Shown: positions 25,060 to 35,061, counted from the stretch's first letter. The stretch is 64,000 nt of DNA from Fodinibacter sp963811825 (GCA_963811825.1 CAWESS010000036.1:372001-436000), one strand, 5' to 3'. Program-made: numbers and translations. Notes: generated by a model from the sequence alone, not told the origin.

Positions 25060-26081
25060 TGGCTCGTTCCTCGCGGGACTACGACGAGTCCGATGTGCGG
25101 ATTCGCCCCAGCCGCAGGGGTTCTCGCCCACGCAGCAAGGACCGCCCCGCCCACGAGGATGCCGTCCCCGGTCAGGTCACGACCGTCGACCGCGGTCGCT
25201 ACACGACCCTCGTCGGCGACGGTCTCGACCGACACGTGGTGCTCGCGATGCGAGCCCGCGAGCTCGGCCGCAAGGGCATCGTCGTCGGCGACCGGGTGCA
25301 CCTCGTCGGGGACACGAGCGGCGCGGAGGGGAGCCTCGCCCGGATCGTGCGAGTCTCTCCCCGGGAGACCGTGCTTCGCCGAACGGCCGACGACACCGAC
25401 CCGGTCGAGCGGGTCCTCGTGGCGAATGCCGACCAGCTCGTCGTCGTCTCGGCGCTGGCCAACCCCGAGCCTCGCCCCCGACTCATCGACCGGTGCCTGG
25501 TGGCCGCGTACGACGCCGGCATGGAGCCGCTCCTCGTGCTCACGAAGGCTGACCTCACCGACCCCGCCCCCTTCCTCGACCAGTACGCACCGCTGTCGGT
25601 TCGCCACGTCGTCACGGCCCGCCGCGCGGCCGGCACCGACGGGCTGGACGAGCTGCGAGCGGCCTTGTCCGGCCGCGTCAGCGTGCTCGTCGGTCACTCC
25701 GGCGTGGGCAAGTCGACACTCGTGAACGCCTTGGTGCCCTTGGCCCTGCGTGCGACCGGCGTGGTGAACGACGTCACCGGGCGAGGTCGGCACACGTCGT
25801 CCTCAGCCGTGGCCCTGGCCCTTCCCGACGATGACGGATGGGTCATCGACACCCCGGGCGTGCGGTCCTTCGGCCTGGCCCACGTCGACCTGGGCCGGAT
25901 CATCCAGCACTTCGCCGACCTCGAGCCGGGGACCGCAACCTGCCCGCGGGGCTGCACCCACGACGAGCCCGAGTGCGGGCTCGATGCGTGGGTGGCGGCG
26001 GGGGATGCCGGGCCCGCCGGAGCAGCGCGCCTGGACTCGCTGCGCCGTCTCCTGCGTGCCCGGTCGGCACCCACCGACTGA
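25059..26081 (+). CDS. rsgA: Ribosome small-subunit-dependent GTPase RsgA
   Basis: RsgA is a circularly permuted GTPase that checks late 30S assembly. The 340-aa protein has an OB-fold (residues about 30-110), then G4 LLVLTKADLTD before G1 LVGHSGVGKSTLVNALVP and G3 VIDTPGVRSFGL, confirming the permutation. A C-terminal zinc knuckle TCPRGCTHDEPECGL follows. ATG 25059 overlaps the aroA stop. Placement after aroA is common in actinobacteria. Confidence 0.95.
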   Translation: MARSSRDYDESDVRIRPSRRGSRPRSKDRPAHEDAVPGQVTTVDRGRYTTLVGDGLDRHVVLAMRARELGRKGIVVGDRVHLVGDTSGAEGSLARIVRVSPRETVLRRTADDTDPVERVLVANADQLVVVSALANPEPRPRLIDRCLVAAYDAGMEPLLVLTKADLTDPAPFLDQYAPLSVRHVVTARRAAGTDGLDELRAALSGRVSVLVGHSGVGKSTLVNALVPLALRATGVVNDVTGRGRHTSSSAVALALPDDDGWVIDTPGVRSFGLAHVDLGRIIQHFADLEPGTATCPRGCTHDEPECGLDAWVAAGDAGPAGAARLDSLRRLLRARSAPTD

Positions 26082-26141
26082 TTGCATTCCACCCACCTGC
26101 GCAGGCCCCCTGGAGGACCCGCGCGGTGGGTGGATTGCAAT
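26081..26141. terminator. Long bidirectional hairpin between rsgA and oppF
   Basis: Arms 26081-26097 and 26125-26141 (17 nt, one mismatch; outer part ATTGCA/TGCAAT, AT-rich ends) enclose a 27-nt GC-rich loop. It lies between convergent genes. The AT-rich outer arm supplies U-rich 3' ends in both directions. Confidence 0.75.
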
Positions 26142-26153
26142 AGTCGCTCGGGG

Positions 26154-27361
26154 TCAGGCGGGTGGCGGTCGGTTGTCGCCCGGCTGCTCGTCGATGAGGC
26201 GGCTGGTGTCCTGCGGCGCATGGGCCTGGCCACCCGACTCGGCCTGCGAGCGGTCGATCATCTGCTGGAGGTCGGCCGGGTCGTCGTCCGCGATCACGTC
26301 GTCGCGGAGGTCGGTGTCCGCGAAGCGCGGGTCGGGCACGGCATCCGAGACGTCGACCGTCTCGACGATCGTGCGGGCCTCGGCGAAGTGGCAGGCCGAC
26401 AGGTGGCCGCCCGCGCCGTCCGGCCTCAGCTCGAGCTGGGGCTCCTCGGTCGTGCAGCGGTCCTGGGCCTTCCAGCAGCGGGTGTGGAAACGGCATCCGG
26501 ACGGGGGGTTGGCCGGGGACGGCACGTCGCCGACGAGGACGATCTGCTCGCGCTTGCCGCGCAGCGTCGGGTCGGGCACCGGGACCGCGGACAGCAGGGC
26601 CTGCGTGTAGGGGTGCGTCGGCCGGGTGTAGACCTCGTCCTCCTCACCGAGCTCGGCCAGTCGCCCGAGGTACATGACCCCGACGCGGTCGGAGATGTGG
26701 CGCACGACCGACAGGTCGTGGGCGATGAAGACGTAGGCGAGGCCGAGCTCGCCTGCAGCTTCTCCATGAGGTTGACCACCTGCGCCTGCACGGAGACGTC
26801 GAGCGCGGAGACCGGCTCGTCACACACGAGCACCTTGGGGTTGAGCGCGATGCCTCGGGCGATGCCGATGCGCTGCCGCTGCCCGCCGGAGAACTGGTGC
26901 GGGTAGCGGTTGATGTGCTCGGGGTTCAGGCCCACGAGGTCGAGCAGCTCCTGCACCCGCTGGCGGCGCCCGCCCTTGGGCACGACGTCGCTGTGGATCT
27001 CGAGGGGCTCGCCGACGATGTCACCGACGGTCATGCGGGGGTTCAGCGAGGTGTACGGGTCCTGGAAGACGATCTGGATGTCGCGGCGCATCCGCCGCAG
27101 GTCACGCCCCTTGGCGCCGCTCCAGTCGGCCCCTCCGAAGGTGACCTTGCCCGAGGTCGGTTCCTCGAGACGCATCAGCAGGCGGCCGAGGGTGGACTTC
27201 CCGCACCCGGACTCACCGACGATGCCGAGCGTCTCACCCTTGTGGAGGTCGAAGCTCACCCCGTCGACGGCCTTGACCTGACCGACGGTGCGGCGCAGCA
27301 CCCCGGCCTTGATGGGGTAGTGCTTGACCAGATCCTGCGCACTGAGAATGACCTCAGGCAT
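26154..27361 (-). CDS. oppF: Peptide ABC transporter ATP-binding protein OppF/DppF (one frameshift)
   Basis: This is the second ATPase of a peptide importer. It has Walker A IVGESGCGKSTLGRLL, Q-loop IVFQDPYTSLNPRMTV, signature FSGGQRQRIGIARGI and Walker B VLVCDEPVSALDVSVQ. After LMEKLQ the frame breaks near 26755; it resumes one frame over with HISDRVGVMYLGRLAELGE and the oligopeptide-ABC C-terminal Cys motif GCRFHTRCWKAQDRC. One base is missing at that spot. An acidic tail of about 60 residues follows. The start ATG overlaps the oppD stop by 8 bp. Confidence 0.85.
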
Positions 27362-28387
27362 CGATGACCTCCTCGGCGTAGTGGCAGGCCGAGAACCGGC
27401 CGGGCGCGACCTCGCGCAGCGGGGGGAGCTCGGTGCGGCACCGGTCGCGCGCCATGTGGCAGCGTGGGTTGAAGGGGCACCCCGGCGGGATGCGCAACAG
27501 GTTCGGGGGCAACCCGCCGATGGCAGACAGGGTCTGGCCCTTCTGGTCCAGGCGCGGGATCGAGTCGAGCAGGCCCTTGGTGTACGGGTGCGCGGGGGCG
27601 GCGTACAGGTCGTGGACGTCTGCGGTCTCGACGAGCCGGCCGGCGTACATGACGGCGATCCGGTCGGCGACGTCGGCGACGACGCCCAGGTCGTGGGTGA
27701 TCAGGATGAGGCCCATGTGGCGCTCCTCCTGCAGCTCCTGCAGCAGGGCCATGATCTGGGCCTGAACCGTGACGTCCAGGGCCGTCGTGGGCTCGTCGGC
27801 GATCAGCACGGCCGGGTCGAGCGCGATGGCCATCGCGATCATGATGCGCTGGCGCATGCCGCCGGAGAACTGGTGCGGGATAGGCCTTGACCCGCTCGCG
27901 CGCCGCCGGGATCGAGACCCGCTCCATGAGGCCGATGGCCTTCTCCAGGGCATCGCTCTTGTTGATCCCGCGGTGCACCCGGTACATCTCCGCGATCTGC
28001 CACCCGACGGGGAACACCGGGTTCAAGCGACGACAACGCGTCCTGGAAGATCATCGAGATCTCGGGGCCGCGCGTCTTGCGGCGCTGCTCGTCGGGCATC
28101 GAGAGCAGGTCCTGGCCGCAGTACCGGATGTGGCCGTTGGGGATGACGGCCGGCGGCATGTCGAGGATGCCCATGATGGCCTGCGCCGTCACCGACTTGC
28201 CCGACCCGGACTCGCCGAGGATCGCGAGCGACTCGCCCTGGCGGAGGTCGAAGGTGACCCCGTTGATGGCCGTCGCGATGCCGTCCGGGGTGTGGAACTC
28301 GACGAAGAGGTCCTCGACCTCGAGGAGGAGCCCGTCGACCGGGGTGTACGTCACGTCCGACGTCTTCGTGTCCTGCGTGGTGGTCAT
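27354..28387 (-). CDS. oppD: Peptide ABC transporter ATP-binding protein OppD/DppD (two frameshifts)
   Basis: The first ATPase of the importer. From ATG 28387 it reads MTTTQDTKTSD and has Walker A ILGESGSGKSVTAQAIMG and Q-loop ISMIFQDALSSL. A one-base insertion near 28025 breaks the frame (NPVFPVGWQIAEMYRVHR continues in another). A second insertion near 27884 precedes HQFSGGMRQRIMIAMAIALD (signature), Walker B VLIADEPTTALDVTVQ and the Cys motif GCPFNPRCHMARDRC. Every conserved block is present once, so the shifts look like single-base errors rather than decay. Confidence 0.85.
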
Positions 28388-28403
28388 GGAGGTCTCCGTC
28401 GGC

Positions 28404-29331
28404 TCAGCGGTTCTTCGGGTCGAGGGCGTCACGCACGGCATCACCCAGGAGGATGAAGCCGAGCACGGCCAGCGACAGGAAGAGACTGGGGAAGAACAGC
28501 ATGTGCGGGGTCGTGCGCAGGCCGACGATCGCCGAGCTGATGTCGATGCCCCACGAGACCGCCGGCGCCTGCAGGCCGATGCCGAGGAAGGACAGCGTGG
28601 CCTCGGCGGCGATGTACCCACCGAGCGAGATGGTCGCGACGATGATCATCGGGGCGACCGAGTTCGGCAGGATGTGCGAGCGCACGATCCGCCCCGGGCT
28701 CGCGCCGAGGGCCCGGGCCGCCTGCACGTAGTCGTTGGGCTTGACCTGGATGACGCTGCTGCGCATGAGGCGAGCCATGCTCGGCCAGCCGAGCACCGCC
28801 AGGGCAAGCACGACCTTCATCCCGGCGAGGAACTCGTTGGAGTTGAAGAACTCCGGCAGCGAGACGAGGAAGATGATCGCGCCGAGCAGCAGGGGGATGG
28901 CGAAGAAGATGTCACCGATGCGGGACATGGTGGCGTCCCACGCTCCCCCGAGGTAGCCGGACATGACGCCGATGAACCCGCCGATGGCGACGGTGAGGAT
29001 CGTGGTCAGCACGCCCACGAGGATCGAGGCGCGGGCTCCGTAGACGCAGCGGGCGTAGATGTCGTAGCCCTGGATGTCGCGACCGAACCAGGTCCCGTCA
29101 CCGGGTCGCGAGCGCGACTCCGCGAGCACGGCCTCTCGGGGGTCGGTGTTGGTGAACAGGCTCGGGAAGATCGCCATGCGTCACGAAGATCGTGATGAGC
29201 ACGGCTGAGGCCCAGAAGACCGGGTTGCCCTTCAGCGACCGCCAGGCGTCCGAGGCGAGCGAGCGCGAACCCTCGGAGGGTCCGTCCGGGGTGGCGGTTT
29301 CGGAGACGATGACGGTTGCGGCTTCAGTCAT
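28404..29331 (-). CDS. oppC: Peptide ABC transporter permease OppC/DppC (one frameshift)
   Basis: This inner-membrane permease starts at ATG 29331 (MTEAATVIVSETATPDG), with the first helix NPVFWASAVLITIFV. A frame change near 29178 follows; the rest (AIFPSLFTNTDPREAVL) continues in the next frame with five further helices and the EAA loop ARALGASPGRIVRSHILPN. GYDIYARCVYGARASILVG is a family hallmark. It overlaps the oppB stop by 8 bp. The N-terminal 50 residues form the usual cytoplasmic leader of this subfamily. Confidence 0.85.
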
Positions 29332-30253
29332 GGCTGATCCTCGGGTCGAGCAGGCCGTAGAGCAGGTCCACGAGCAGGTTGACGAACAGGTAGACGATGA
29401 CGAGCACGGTGACCGTGCCGACGACGGACGCGCCGTCGCGAGCCCGGATCGAGCGGAACAGGTAGCCGCCGATGCCGGGGATGTTGAAGATGGCCTCGGT
29501 GACGATGGCGCCACCGAGCAGGGCGCCGAAGTCGAAGCCGATGAAGGTGATGACGGGGATGAGCGAGTTGCGCAGGGCGTGCAGGCCGACCGCGCGGCGG
29601 CGGGTGAGGCCCTTGGCGACCGCTGTGCGCAGGTAGTCGGCGCGCAGGTTCTCGACGAGGCTCGTGCGCATCAGGCGGGAGACGTAGGCCAGCGACAGCG
29701 AGCCGAGCACCATCGCCGGCAGCATCAGCTCGTAGAACGAGGGGTCGCTCGAGGTGACGGTGACCGGGAACAGGCCGAGCTTGACGCCGAGGAAGTACTG
29801 GCTGACACCGCCGATGACGAAGACGGGGATCGAGATGACGACCAGCGTCGAGATGAGGACGAGGTTGTCGAGGAACCCGCCTTTTCGGATGCCGGTGAGC
29901 ACGCCGACGAAGATGCCGATGACCGCCTCGAAGGCGATGGCCATGAGGGCGAGCTTCGCCGTGACCGGGTAGCGCGCCTTGAGCTGGTCGAGCACGGGGA
30001 TGCCGTTGGTCGTCTCCCCGAGGTCGCCCTGGACGAGGTTGCCGACGTACTTGGCGTACTGGACGGGCAGCGGGTCGTTGAGGTTGTAGCGCTCCCGGAA
30101 CTCCGCGGCGTAGGCGGGAGGGCAGGGCCGCTCCCCGCACTTGCCGGCCAGCGGGTCGCCCGGGAGTGCGAAGACCATCGTGAAGATGAGGAACGTCGCT
30201 CCCAGGATCACCGGGATCATCTGCAGCAGTCGACGAATGATGTAGGTGCCCAC
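29324..30253 (-). CDS. oppB: Peptide ABC transporter permease OppB/DppB
   Basis: The intact 309-aa permease begins GTYIIRRLLQMIPVILGATF and has six helices, the family motif NDPLPVQYAKYVGNLVQGDLG, and the EAA loop AVAKGLTRRRAVGLHALRNS. GTG 30253 is chosen over the in-frame ATG 15 bp upstream, because AGGAGGT lies between them with ideal spacing to the GTG. It partners OppC to form the translocation pore. It is the only gene of this operon with no frameshift. Confidence 0.92.
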   Translation of the reverse strand: MGTYIIRRLLQMIPVILGATFLIFTMVFALPGDPLAGKCGERPCPPAYAAEFRERYNLNDPLPVQYAKYVGNLVQGDLGETTNGIPVLDQLKARYPVTAKLALMAIAFEAVIGIFVGVLTGIRKGGFLDNLVLISTLVVISIPVFVIGGVSQYFLGVKLGLFPVTVTSSDPSFYELMLPAMVLGSLSLAYVSRLMRTSLVENLRADYLRTAVAKGLTRRRAVGLHALRNSLIPVITFIGFDFGALLGGAIVTEAIFNIPGIGGYLFRSIRARDGASVVGTVTVLVIVYLFVNLLVDLLYGLLDPRISHD

Positions 30254-30338
30254 GTCACCTCCTTGCATGTGGAGCCGTCGGTGCGAAGTCGGACGGCGTC
30301 GTCTTGGATGTACCCGGGACTGAACCTAGCCCACACAT

Positions 30339-30391
30339 GGGCACGGTCCGGCACCCGACGGCCCGGTCGACCGCGTCGGCGGACCGTGCCC
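30339..30391. repeat. 12-bp inverted repeat upstream of oppB
   Basis: GGGCACGGTCCG (30339-30350) and its complement (30380-30391) are separated by 29 bp. It lies between the SBP terminator and a candidate oppB -10 element (TAGGTT on the minus strand, 30328-30323). It could be part of a terminator or an operator. Confidence 0.35.
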
Positions 30392-30396
30392 ACACG

Positions 30397-30434
30397 GTCG
30401 TCGGCCTGCCAGCAGCTGCTGGCAGGCCGACGAC
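30397..30434. terminator. Perfect 38-bp palindrome after the peptide-binding protein gene
   Basis: Arms 30397-30415 and 30416-30434 are exact complements (core GGCCTGCCAGCAG) with no spacer. It starts 37 bp downstream of the binding-protein stop on the minus strand. It probably reduces readthrough so that the binding protein is made in excess over the permease. Confidence 0.65.
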
Positions 30435-30470
30435 GTCGTGCGGAGTCGGACCCCAGAGGGCCCGCTAGCA

Positions 30471-32145
30471 TCACTTCAGGGAGATCGACGCGAGGTCGAT
30501 CGTGCCGAAGGCGGTGATCTTCACGCCGGTGACCTTGTCCGACCAGCCCATCGTGGTCTTGCCGTACCACATGGGGATGGACGGGCATGTCGGCCGCGAG
30601 CAGTGCCTCGGCCTCCTGGTACTTCGCGTTCGGCTGCTGCCGGGTCGGTGGCTGCCGCAGCGTCGACGAGGAGCGTGTCGAAGGCGGGGTTGGAGTAGTC
30701 CATGTCGTTGGAGACGCACCCGTGCGCGTAGATCGGCGTCAGGAAGTTCTCGATCGACGGGTAGTCCATCTGCCAGCCGGTGCGGAACATGCCCTTCATC
30801 TTGCGGTCACCGATCTCGGACGAGCAAGGTGGCGAAGTCGACTGACTCACCGTGGTGCACTCGACGCCGAGGGTCTGCTTGACGCTGTTGCAGGTGGCCT
30901 CGGTCCACTCCTTGTGGGCGGCCGTCGGCGTTGTAGGAAGGTGATCGTCAGCCCGGGCCCTTGAAGCCGCCGGCCTCGTCGAGCAGGGCCTTGGCCTTGG
31001 CGGCGTCGAAGGTGCAGAACTCGCCGCACTGGCCGGCCTTGTAGCCGTCGACGACCGGGGAGACCCAGCCGGTGGCGGGCACGCGGGCGCCGTTGAAGAT
31101 CTGCTTGATGATCGTCTCGCGGTCGATGGCCATCGAGATCGCCTGACGGATCTTCGGGTCGGCGAGTCGGGTCGACCTGCGGTCGGCGCGATCTGTGACG
31201 TACGTGATGCCGCCGGCCTCCTTCTGCGCGTTGCGGTCGGGCAGGTCGGTCTTGTACTTGTCGTCGATCAGCGCGCTCGGCGGGATCGCGTCGGTGATGT
31301 CGAGGTTGTTGGCGAGGACGTCGTTGTAGGCCGCGTCGGCGTCCTGGTAGATCTTGAAGGTGACCTTGTCGAGCTTGCCGCCGAACTCGCCGGCGTAGTC
31401 GGCGAACTTCGACAGGACGATCGACTGTTCCTTGGTCCAGGAGTCGAGCTTGAAGGGGCCGTTGCCGACCGGCTTGTCGCCGAAGGCCACCGGGTCGGTG
31501 AAGAACGACGTCGGGCAGCGGCGCGAAGGCCGAGTAGCCGAGGCGCACCGGGAAGGTTCGAGACCTTCTCGGTGGTCTTGATCGTGAAGGTCGTGGTCGT
31601 CGACGACGACGAGGCCGGTCAGCTTGTCGGCCTTGGCGTTGCCGGCGCCGTCGCACGGGTCGTCGCGGTTCGTCGGTGCCGGTGCACTGGAGGTCGCCGA
31701 AGCCCTCGATGGGCTCCATGAAGTAGCCACCACCCTGCGCGTTCGGGGCGTAGGCGGCGTAGTTCCAGGCGTCGACGAAGTTCTTGGCCTTGACCTCGGT
31801 GCCGTCGTGGAACTTGTAGCCCTTCTTCAGCTTGACCGTGAAGGTCTGGTTGTCCGTCGTCTCGATGGACTCGGCGACGTCGTTCTCGGGCTTGGCGGTC
31901 TCGGGGTCGTAGTGGACGAGCTTGGAGAAGAGGGCGTCGATGACGTTGCCGCCGCAGGTCTCCGTGGTCGTTGCTCGGCACGAGCGGGTTCTCCGGGTTG
32001 CAGCCCCGGACGGTGATCTCGCCGCCCGTCTTCCTGCTGCCGTGCTGTCCGTGTCGCCGCTGTCGTCGCCGCTACCGCAACCAGCGGCGAGCAGGGCGAC
32101 TGCAGACATTGCCGCAACCGCGACCGTGCGAGTGGTTCCTCGCAT
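30471..32145 (-). pseudogene. Peptide ABC transporter substrate-binding lipoprotein (family 5), many frameshifts
   Basis: From ATG 32145 (GTAGGAGGAC upstream) the product has a lipoprotein signal with ALLAAGCGSGDD. Family-5 blocks appear in order but in changing frames: GGEITVRGCNPENPLVPSN, ETCGGNVIDALFSKLVHYDP, KKGYKFHDGTEVKAKNFVDA, TSFFTDPVAFGDKPVGNGPF, DPKIRQAISMAIDRETII, DRKMKGMFRTGWQMDYPSIE, and the end KVTGVKITAFGTIDLASISL. I see at least ten frame changes, densest at 30.6-31.0, 31.5-31.7 and 31.95-32.05 kb. As written it cannot be translated. Conserved codons between the indels argue for sequence error, or very recent disruption. Confidence 0.8.
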
Positions 32146-32172
32146 GGGTGTCCTCCTACGTGAAGTGATGTC

Positions 32173-32193
32173 GCCACCCGGTGGTCGGGTGGC
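32173..32193. promoter_or_regulatory. Hairpin in the 5' region of the peptide-binding protein gene
   Basis: GCCACCCG (32173-32180) pairs with CGGGTGGC (32186-32193) around a 5-nt loop, about 28 bp upstream of the ATG on the minus strand. It may be an operator or an mRNA structure near the ribosome site. Confidence 0.3.
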
Positions 32194-32386
32194 CAGGTCG
32201 TGAAAGGCCCCCGATCGGGCGCGTCCCACCATGCAGCACCCCAAGGGGGCGTGCGTGCACCATGAAAGACCATGAACACCCCCAACGGAAGCATTAGGTA
32301 CCGCCGAGATTGGATTGTGACCGAAGCGCTACCGGATCGGTGCAGGGCCGAAGATTCTTCGGCGCCGGGCCGCTAGGTTGGGCTCC

Positions 32387-33172
32387 GTGCGCGCCTACGA
32401 CGACGACCTCAGGCTGGCCCACGTCCTCGCGGATGCCGTGGAGCGGGTCACGACCGCGCGCTTTCGGGCCGAGGACCTCCGGGTCGAGACCAAACCCGAC
32501 CTGACCCTCGTGAGCGACGCCGACCGTGACTCCGAAGAGCTGATCCGCAGCCAGCTCGGGCGCACACGCCCGCGGGATGCCGTCATCGGCGAGGAGTTCG
32601 CACCGACTGGTTCCAGCCCCCGCCAGTGGGTCGTCGACCCGATCGACGGCACGCACAACTACGTCCGGGGCGTCCCCGTGTGGGCGACGCTCATCTCGCT
32701 CGTCGACGACGGCGTCCCCGTGATCGGCCTCGTGGCCGCCCCCGCCCTCGGGCGCCGGTGGTGGGCTGCTCTGGGGTCAGGCGCCTGGGCCGGGAAGAGC
32801 CTGACCTCGGCCAAGCGGATCCACGTGTCGTCGGTCTCGCGCATCGAGGACGCGTCGATCTCGTGCTCGAGCTGGACCTCGTGGTCGGCGGTCGGTCGGG
32901 AGGCCCAGGCCCTCGACCTGGCCCGGGACTGCTGGCGCGAGCGCGCCTTCGGAGACTTCTGGTCCTACATGCTCCTCGCCGAAGGCTCGGTCGACATCGC
33001 CGCAGAGCCCGAGCTGGGTCTGCACGACATGGCGGCACTGGTGCCGATCGTCACGGAGGCCGGCGGGCGCTTCACCTCGCTCGCCGGGGTCGACGGGCCC
33101 TTCGGGGGCAACGCCGTGGCGACCAACGGCCTGCTCCACGACGAGGTCCTGCGGCGCATCGGCACCCCCTGA
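32387..33172 (+). CDS. hisN: Inositol monophosphatase family protein, probable histidinol-phosphatase HisN
   Basis: The 261-aa Mg-dependent phosphatase has IGEEFAPTG (metal Glu), VVDPIDGTHNYVRGVPVWA (DPIDGT signature) and, near the end, ELGLHDMAALVPIVTEAGG. The close spacing of EEF and DPIDGT and the text around it match actinobacterial HisN, which removes phosphate from histidinol phosphate in histidine synthesis; a broader inositol-phosphatase role is the alternative. GTG 32387 follows TAGGTT by seven bases, so it is probably leaderless; no Shine-Dalgarno sequence is seen. Confidence 0.85.
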   Translation: MRAYDDDLRLAHVLADAVERVTTARFRAEDLRVETKPDLTLVSDADRDSEELIRSQLGRTRPRDAVIGEEFAPTGSSPRQWVVDPIDGTHNYVRGVPVWATLISLVDDGVPVIGLVAAPALGRRWWAALGSGAWAGKSLTSAKRIHVSSVSRIEDASISCSSWTSWSAVGREAQALDLARDCWRERAFGDFWSYMLLAEGSVDIAAEPELGLHDMAALVPIVTEAGGRFTSLAGVDGPFGGNAVATNGLLHDEVLRRIGTP

Positions 33173-33176
33173 CGCG

Positions 33177-33722
33177 CTAGAAGAGGGAGTCCTGGTCGGC
33201 CTCGCTCGCGACGCCCTCGAGCCGGAGCAGCAGTGCCTTGCGCTCCAGGCCTCCCGCGTAGCCGGTCAGCGTGCCGTCGGCACCGATGACGCGGTGGCAG
33301 GGCAGGACGACGGGGATCGGGTTGGACCCGTTGGCCGCACCCACCGCCCGCGAGGCTCCCGGCGGCAGCCCCAACCGTGCCGCGATCGCCCCGTAGGTCG
33401 TGGTCGTCCCCCACGGCAGGGTCGCGAGCACCTCCCAGACCCGGCGCTGGAAGATGGTGCCGACGGGGCGCAGCGGGAGGTCGAAGACCCGGCGCCGACC
33501 CTCGAAGTACTCCGTGAGCTGGCGGTGGGCCCTGCCGAGCACGGCCGACCCGCCCCGGTCGTGCCCCGGGGAGCCGTCGGCGGGTGCGTCGAAGCGGATG
33601 GCGACGAGCGCCCCGCCCGCCTCGACGAGCTCGAGCCGGCCGATGGGCGAGGCCATCACGACCGAGCGTGAGACGCCGGCATCCGACGCGCGCGGCCCGT
33701 CGGGCTCGAGGTCAGAGGGCAA
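33177..33722 (-). CDS. ogt: Methylated-DNA-protein-cysteine S-methyltransferase
   Basis: This suicide repair enzyme takes O6-alkyl groups from guanine onto its own Cys. The C-terminal domain has FQRRVWEVLATLPWGTTTTY, ASRAVGAANGSNP and the acceptor motif VLPCHRVIG, then LTGYAGGLERKALLL. It is 181 aa if translated from TTG 33722 (overlapping the M16 stop by 11 bp) or 159 aa from ATG 33656 (ASPIGRLELVE); the homologous part starts near the latter. Convergent with hisN, 4 bp apart. Confidence 0.92.
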   Translation of the reverse strand: MPSDLEPDGPRASDAGVSRSVVMASPIGRLELVEAGGALVAIRFDAPADGSPGHDRGGSAVLGRAHRQLTEYFEGRRRVFDLPLRPVGTIFQRRVWEVLATLPWGTTTTYGAIAARLGLPPGASRAVGAANGSNPIPVVLPCHRVIGADGTLTGYAGGLERKALLLRLEGVASEADQDSLF

Positions 33723-35061
33723 CCGTGCTCACCGGGCCGTCGACCCGCCCCTGCAGGGCGCGCACGATCTGGTCGGCGTCACCGACGAGGACGACGGTCC
33801 ACTCCCCCGTGGCGACCCGCGCGTAGGCCGCGTCGAGGTCCGCTCGGGTGAGCGCGCTGACGGCACGCAGGTTGCGCGTCGTGAAGTCGACCGGCAGTCC
33901 CTCGAGGGCGAGGGCCGCGCTCTCGTCGGCCACGGCATCCGCGGTGGCGTAGCGGCCGGGAGCGGTCATGGCGACGTAGTCGACACCCGATCGCAGCTCG
34001 GCGTCGGTGAAGCCCTCGCGGGCCGTGTCGAGGATGCCGAGCAGGATCTCCACGGCCTCGCCGGTCACGTCCGAGCGCACCGAGCCGGACGTCACGAACG
34101 TGCCGCCGGCGACCCTGGGCCGGAACGTGGACCGGATGCCGTACGTGTAGCCCTTCTCCTCGCGCAGCACCGCGTCGACCCGGGCGCTCGGGGAGCCACC
34201 GAGGACGAACGAGAGCACGGGGTGCGGCGCCCAGCCGTGCGGGGTGGACCGGTCCGGGCCGGGTCGCCCGACGGCGATCTCGGTCTGCACGGAGCCGGGA
34301 CGGTCGACGACGACGACGCGCGCGGCATCCGATGCGGGCACGGGAGGGCGGGGCCGCGGGGCGAGCTCGTGACGGGGCGCGGACCACGTGCCCACGGTCG
34401 CCTCGAGCACCGCGAGGGCATCGACGTCGGTGAGGTCACCGGCGAGCACCACGGTGGCTCCTGTCGGGCCGACATGGGTGGCGTGGAACTCGGCGATGTC
34501 CTCGCGGGTGAGCGCGCCGATCGACTCGGGGGTGCCACCCGTCGGGCGGCTGGCGCGGTCTGCGGGGTCCCACAGCGTGCGGGCGAGCTCCTTGCCGGCA
34601 CGGTGGGCCGACGAGGCCCGCTCCTGCTCGATCTCCGCGAGCCGGTTGCGCAGGATGCGGCGCACCTCGTCCTCGGGGAAGGCGGGCTCGGCCAGGGCCT
34701 GGGTGAGCAGGCCCGCCGCGGTCTCGAGGTGGCGCTGGGACACGTCGACGTCGACGAGCAGGCCGCCGTCGGAGACACCCGCGCCGAGCACCATGCCGTG
34801 GCGCTCCATCAGCTCGGCGAACTCGTCAGAGGTGTGCGCGGCAGTGCCCTCGTCGAGCAGGCGGGCGGTCATCGAGGCGATGCCCTCCCGGCCCGCGGGC
34901 TCGGCCGACACGGCGAGGGGCACGACGACGCGCAGCGAGAGGACGTACTGGCCGGGCAGGTCGTGCAGCAGCACGCGCACCCCGTTGGAGAGCACGTGCT
35001 CGGTCGGGGTGGGAAAGGTCCACGGTTGGGGTGGGGCGACCTCGGGTCGGGCGATGCTCAT
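33712..35061 (-). CDS. M16 family peptidase-like protein, zinc site absent
   Basis: This 449-aa pitrilysin-fold protein reads HVLSNGVRVLLHDLPGQYV and then SMTARLLDEGTAAHTSDEF where active members have HxxEH. The zinc motif is therefore lost. The C-terminal half retains REEKGYTYGIRSTF (Arg/Tyr substrate-binding pair). It should be the inactive partner of the HxxEH-bearing subunit encoded just upstream, as in processing-peptidase heterodimers. AGGAGGAGGT lies just before ATG 35061, and ATGA links it to the upstream gene. Confidence 0.88.
   Translation of the reverse strand: MSIARPEVAPPQPWTFPTPTEHVLSNGVRVLLHDLPGQYVLSLRVVVPLAVSAEPAGREGIASMTARLLDEGTAAHTSDEFAELMERHGMVLGAGVSDGGLLVDVDVSQRHLETAAGLLTQALAEPAFPEDEVRRILRNRLAEIEQERASSAHRAGKELARTLWDPADRASRPTGGTPESIGALTREDIAEFHATHVGPTGATVVLAGDLTDVDALAVLEATVGTWSAPRHELAPRPRPPVPASDAARVVVVDRPGSVQTEIAVGRPGPDRSTPHGWAPHPVLSFVLGGSPSARVDAVLREEKGYTYGIRSTFRPRVAGGTFVTSGSVRSDVTGEAVEILLGILDTAREGFTDAELRSGVDYVAMTAPGRYATADAVADESAALALEGLPVDFTTRNLRAVSALTRADLDAAYARVATGEWTVVLVGDADQIVRALQGRVDGPVSTVAL

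Noticed and set aside
26154..32145. Peptide transporter operon as an old, decayed pseudogene cluster
   Set aside because: Conserved motifs are intact codon for codon between the indels; long-term decay would add substitutions and deletions. Recent loss or sequence error fits better.
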